Below are positions 61,577 through 64,000 of a DNA stretch of 64,000 nt, one piece after another (position 1 is the first letter of the stretch; the number at the start of each line of letters is the position of its first letter). The translations under genes and the position numbers were made by a program. The stretch comes from QHVT01 sp036389275 (GTDB lineage: Bacteria; Acidobacteriota; Thermoanaerobaculia; Gp7-AA8), in assembly GCA_036389275.1 (NCBI GenBank), contig DASVQE010000025.1, positions 1 through 64,000 on the forward strand, in the 5' to 3' direction. A model generated the notes under the pieces. It saw nothing but the letters and a program-made list of their open reading frames with translations, ran no database searches and was not told the DNA's origin.

Positions 61577-62056
61577 TCAGGGATAGCCGTTGACGATCAG
61601 CGGAACCTCGACCTCGATCACGGCGCCGGCCGAGAACTTCGTCACCTCGACGGTGATGGTGACCGTCTCGCCGGCGCTGGCGCTCCAGCGGACCGAGTCG
61701 CCGTAGCGCGTGCAGCCGTTCAGGTCGCCCATGGTGCCGTCCCAGAAGAAGATCTGCGAGACGGTGTGGGTGTTGTTCGAGTGCAGCACGTCGGCGTAGA
61801 TCTCGACGCGGTTGTAGTAGTCGTTGTCGGGGTCGTTGAAATAGACGAACGCGGACGCGGTCCAGTTGTTGGCGTTCGGCACGTGGCGCGATTGTTCGAG
61901 GGCCGGCGATGTCGAATCGAACGACCAGCCGTCGGTGCCGGCGCGGTGTAGGAGGAACGATCGGCCGTGTAGTTTTCCGAGAGGAAGCCGCTGCTCGCCG
62001 GAAGCTCTGCGCGAGGAGACGAGTCGAGAACAGCAGGACCGCGGCGACGTCACCAC
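61577..62056 (-). CDS. Hypothetical protein, N-terminus probably disrupted
   Basis: 159 aa. The C-terminal 100 residues look coding: FVYFNDPDNDYYNRVEIYAD, TVSQIFFWDGTMGDLNGCTR, GETVTITVEVTKFSAGAVIE, like a secreted beta-sandwich. The first 55 residues (SCCSRLVSSRRASGEQRLPL) lack a signal peptide, while another frame over the same bases reads a signal-like VAAVLLFSTRLLAQS. A frameshift near 61950-62000 is plausible. No family recognised. It lies 32 nt from the methyltransferase start, same strand. Confidence 0.4.
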   Translation of the reverse strand: MVTSPRSCCSRLVSSRRASGEQRLPLGKLHGRSFLLHRAGTDGWSFDSTSPALEQSRHVPNANNWTASAFVYFNDPDNDYYNRVEIYADVLHSNNTHTVSQIFFWDGTMGDLNGCTRYGDSVRWSASAGETVTITVEVTKFSAGAVIEVEVPLIVNGYP

Positions 62057-62060
62057 CGCA

Positions 62061-62091
62061 CGGGGACAGGCTCGAGAAGAGCCTGTCCCCG
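62061..62091. terminator. 13-bp GC-rich hairpin
   Basis: CGGGGACAGGCTC (62061-62073) pairs with GAGCCTGTCCCCG (62079-62091) around GAGAA. On the plus strand it is followed by TTTC, and it lies just downstream of the stop of the minus-strand C25 peptidase gene. It could end that transcript; there is no T-run in the minus direction. Confidence 0.45.
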
Positions 62092-62101
62092 TTTCATCGC
62101 G

Positions 62102-64000
62102 TTACTTGAGTTTGATGGTCGGGTCGCCGAAGAGGATCCAGGTGCGGCGGACGTCCTGGTTCGGGGTGGCCTGCTTGGCTTGCAGGATGGCATCGCCGAG
62201 GGTGGGGGCGTTGGGGCCGAGGACGGCGCGGTTGAAGGCGAGGTTGACGGCGAGCTGGCCGGAGGTGCCGCTGAGCGCGGACGAGGCCCAGACGCCGATG
62301 GCGCCGCCGTTCGGGTTCTTCAGCAGCGCTTCCGCCATCGACTCGGTGAAGAGATCGTGGAAGTAGCCGTTGAGGCAGTTCATGGCCGTCACGAACGGCA
62401 GGCGGTCGCCGTTGGTGAGCGCGGCCGCGTCGCCGGAGCTGAAGACGTTGTTGCTCCAGAGCTCGACCGAGCCGTGGCCGATGTAGTTGGTCAGGAGCGA
62501 CCCGCGGTTGAAGGCGTTGACGATGGCTGCGCCGGGCGACGGCGTCGTCGCGATCGACACGCGGTCGACGGTCATCGACGACGGCGTGACGGCGGCCACC
62601 TGATCGGCGGCGCGATCGAACGGATAACCGTTCGGCGCGTCGGCCACGACTTCGAGCGACTGCGCCCAGCCGCCGCTGGTATTGCGGGTCGTCAACTTCT
62701 TGACCATCGCCATGGCCTCGTCCGCCGTACGGGCCGGGAGACGTCCGATGGCCAGCGACGGGATGCCCGTGCCGGTGAAGTCGGCGAACCAGTCATCGGA
62801 CGCCGTCTTCATGTACGCAGTGGCCACGAGCTTGGTCGGGACGAAGTCGAAGCTGCCGAAGCCGAGGTAATTGCGCGGATCGAAGCTGGCGTCGCCGAGG
62901 AGGATGGCGTAGTGCGGCTTCGTCTTCCACGACTGCGTGCGCGACAGGAAGTCGCGGATGGCCTGCGGTGAGTGCAGACCGTAGGAGAACTCGTCGTAGA
63001 CGTTCTGCACGTCGACCACCGCGGTGCTGATGCCTTGCGCGTCGCGCGCGGCCTTGAGCGCATTCGCCGCTGGCAGGAAGGCGCGGTTGGCGATGATGAC
63101 CAGGTTCGCGCCGTTCGACGCGGCGTTCCACGTCGACGGCTCGTTCCAGGCGATCTGCGCCGGCGCGAGCACGCGGTTGTCGGCGAAGGCGAGGATCGTG
63201 CGCGTGCCGCTGCCGCCGGTCGAGAACGAGACGCTCTTCGTGCCGTCGGCTGCGGCGGTGACGGCCGCATCGATCACCGACGGCACCATCGGATCGGTGA
63301 CGTCGATGACGCGGACGTTGTCGGTGGTGAAGCCGCTCACGGTGACGGCGTTGCCGGCGCCCGTGGTGAACGCCAGCGCGTCGTTGTCGGCGCGGTAGCG
63401 GTGCGGATAGGTGAGGCGCAGCGACTCGAGAACGCTCACGTCTTCCCAACCGTTGGTGCCGGTGAGGGTGACGACGTTGTCGCCGTTGACGAGAGCGCTC
63501 GCGGAGAAGCTGAGCTTCACGACGCGGCGCTCGCGGTTCGGCACGCGCACGGTGCCGATGGTCGAGCCGTTGACCTTCACGTCGATGACGTGCTGCATGT
63601 TGTCGGTGGCGGCCTGGATGGCCACCTCGAGCTGCGCGGTGCCGTTGTCGCGGTTGGCGACCGACAGCGTCTGCTCGGCCGGCCACGAGGTGATGACCGG
63701 ACCGTAGAAGTTCTCGCGGTCGCCGTTCGTCACCATGGAGGTGAAGAAGATGCGGCGCTCGATGCGCTCGAACGTATAGGGGAAGCTGCCGGTCGACGGC
63801 GCGCCGCTGTTGCCGCGGCCGCCGGTCGACTTCACGCGCAGGCCGGAGCCCTTCTTCGCGGTGATGTAGTAGACGCGCGCGCCGGTGCTCTGCGTGTCGG
63901 TGCCGCGGCCGAAGAACTCGATCGAGTCGTCGGAGTCGAAGCGTCCTTCGCTCTTCGCGTTGACGAGCACCGGCACTTCGATGCCGTCGTTGAAGACGGA
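62102..64000 (-). CDS. C25 (gingipain-like) family cysteine peptidase, partial
   Basis: At least 632 aa; the frame is open to the right edge, so the N-terminus is outside the window. Catalytic elements of family C25: His in TNYIGHGSVELWSNN and Cys in TAMNCLNGYFHDLF. Upstream, ARTADEAMAMVKKLTTRNTS and YAILLGDASFDPRNYLGFGS match the C25 core, and the C-terminus ends WILFGDPTIKLK as usual. An N-terminal beta-sandwich (about 200 residues) precedes the core. Such peptidases are secreted, sometimes through type IX systems, and cut extracellular proteins. Confidence 0.9.
   Translation of the reverse strand, partial: SVFNDGIEVPVLVNAKSEGRFDSDDSIEFFGRGTDTQSTGARVYYITAKKGSGLRVKSTGGRGNSGAPSTGSFPYTFERIERRIFFTSMVTNGDRENFYGPVITSWPAEQTLSVANRDNGTAQLEVAIQAATDNMQHVIDVKVNGSTIGTVRVPNRERRVVKLSFSASALVNGDNVVTLTGTNGWEDVSVLESLRLTYPHRYRADNDALAFTTGAGNAVTVSGFTTDNVRVIDVTDPMVPSVIDAAVTAAADGTKSVSFSTGGSGTRTILAFADNRVLAPAQIAWNEPSTWNAASNGANLVIIANRAFLPAANALKAARDAQGISTAVVDVQNVYDEFSYGLHSPQAIRDFLSRTQSWKTKPHYAILLGDASFDPRNYLGFGSFDFVPTKLVATAYMKTASDDWFADFTGTGIPSLAIGRLPARTADEAMAMVKKLTTRNTSGGWAQSLEVVADAPNGYPFDRAADQVAAVTPSSMTVDRVSIATTPSPGAAIVNAFNRGSLLTNYIGHGSVELWSNNVFSSGDAAALTNGDRLPFVTAMNCLNGYFHDLFTESMAEALLKNPNGGAIGVWASSALSGTSGQLAVNLAFNRAVLGPNAPTLGDAILQAKQATPNQDVRRTWILFGDPTIKLK

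Overview
The window is a gene-dense, GC-rich stretch of a bacterial chromosome. The gene content fits an Acidobacteriota-like organism: an Oar-type TonB-dependent receptor with an N-terminal carboxypeptidase-regulatory-like domain, a giant secreted sortilin/BNR-propeller protein, DUF4388, VanZ and TonB-family proteins, and many secreted peptidases (S9, S10, S41, M20, C25). This placement is inferred from family content only. I see no rRNA, tRNA, CRISPR array, prophage or insertion sequence.

Layout. 1-9.8 kb: a large palindromic repeat, a metallo-beta-lactamase-fold gene divergent from a TetR regulator with a clear promoter/operator, a decayed macro-domain gene, several secreted proteins (TonB-C lipoprotein, class C beta-lactamase-like hydrolase, S9 and S41 peptidases) and an AraC/SRPBCC pair. 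9.8-16.9 kb: a minus-strand cluster (TonB protein, VanZ, HD-GYP phosphodiesterase, LolA/RseB-like protein, sortilin-like propeller). 17-31 kb: membrane proteins, a DUF4388 protein with an A10 tract, ArfB, a lipoprotein amidohydrolase, a beta-helix protein, the laccase-domain protein PgeF, a bifunctional penicillin-binding protein whose 3' end is overwritten by a second palindromic repeat, an S10 carboxypeptidase, and a decayed TonB-like gene. 31-39.6 kb: a Ser/Thr kinase with a receiver domain, a hybrid histidine kinase with HPt, and an ECF sigma / anti-sigma / TonB receptor / LamG-like operon. 39.6-47.9 kb: an ABC exporter with a lipoprotein, a BON lipoprotein, a propeller-diguanylate cyclase, a Tat-exported molybdoenzyme with its cytochrome b, and a secreted triple-repeat protein. 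48-56.7 kb: a minus operon (D-aminoacylase, frameshifted glycerol kinase, M20 peptidase) opposite a plus operon (HlyD adaptor, two MacB-like permeases, BamE-like lipoprotein). 56.7-64 kb: an outer-membrane protein, a cupredoxin and a GGDEF/EAL protein, a methyltransferase, and a C25 cysteine peptidase running off the right edge.

Themes. Many genes serve the envelope and extracellular protein/peptide turnover. Cyclic-di-GMP and phosphorelay signalling is dense: one HD-GYP, one GGDEF, one GGDEF+EAL, one hybrid kinase and one kinase-receiver fusion. Translation starts fall into two classes: Shine-Dalgarno starts, and starts with a TANNNT element only 6-9 nt upstream that suggest leaderless mRNAs. 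Convergent gene ends are repeatedly occupied by long hairpins, and two of these elements supply the last codons and the stop of the adjacent gene. Three genes look broken (macro domain, glycerol kinase, TonB-like). I did not find a clear new multi-gene system. The best leads are the palindromic repeat family, the CIGGxxC triple-repeat protein, the amidohydrolase lacking its HxH site, and the cupredoxin/porin/GGDEF-EAL locus.
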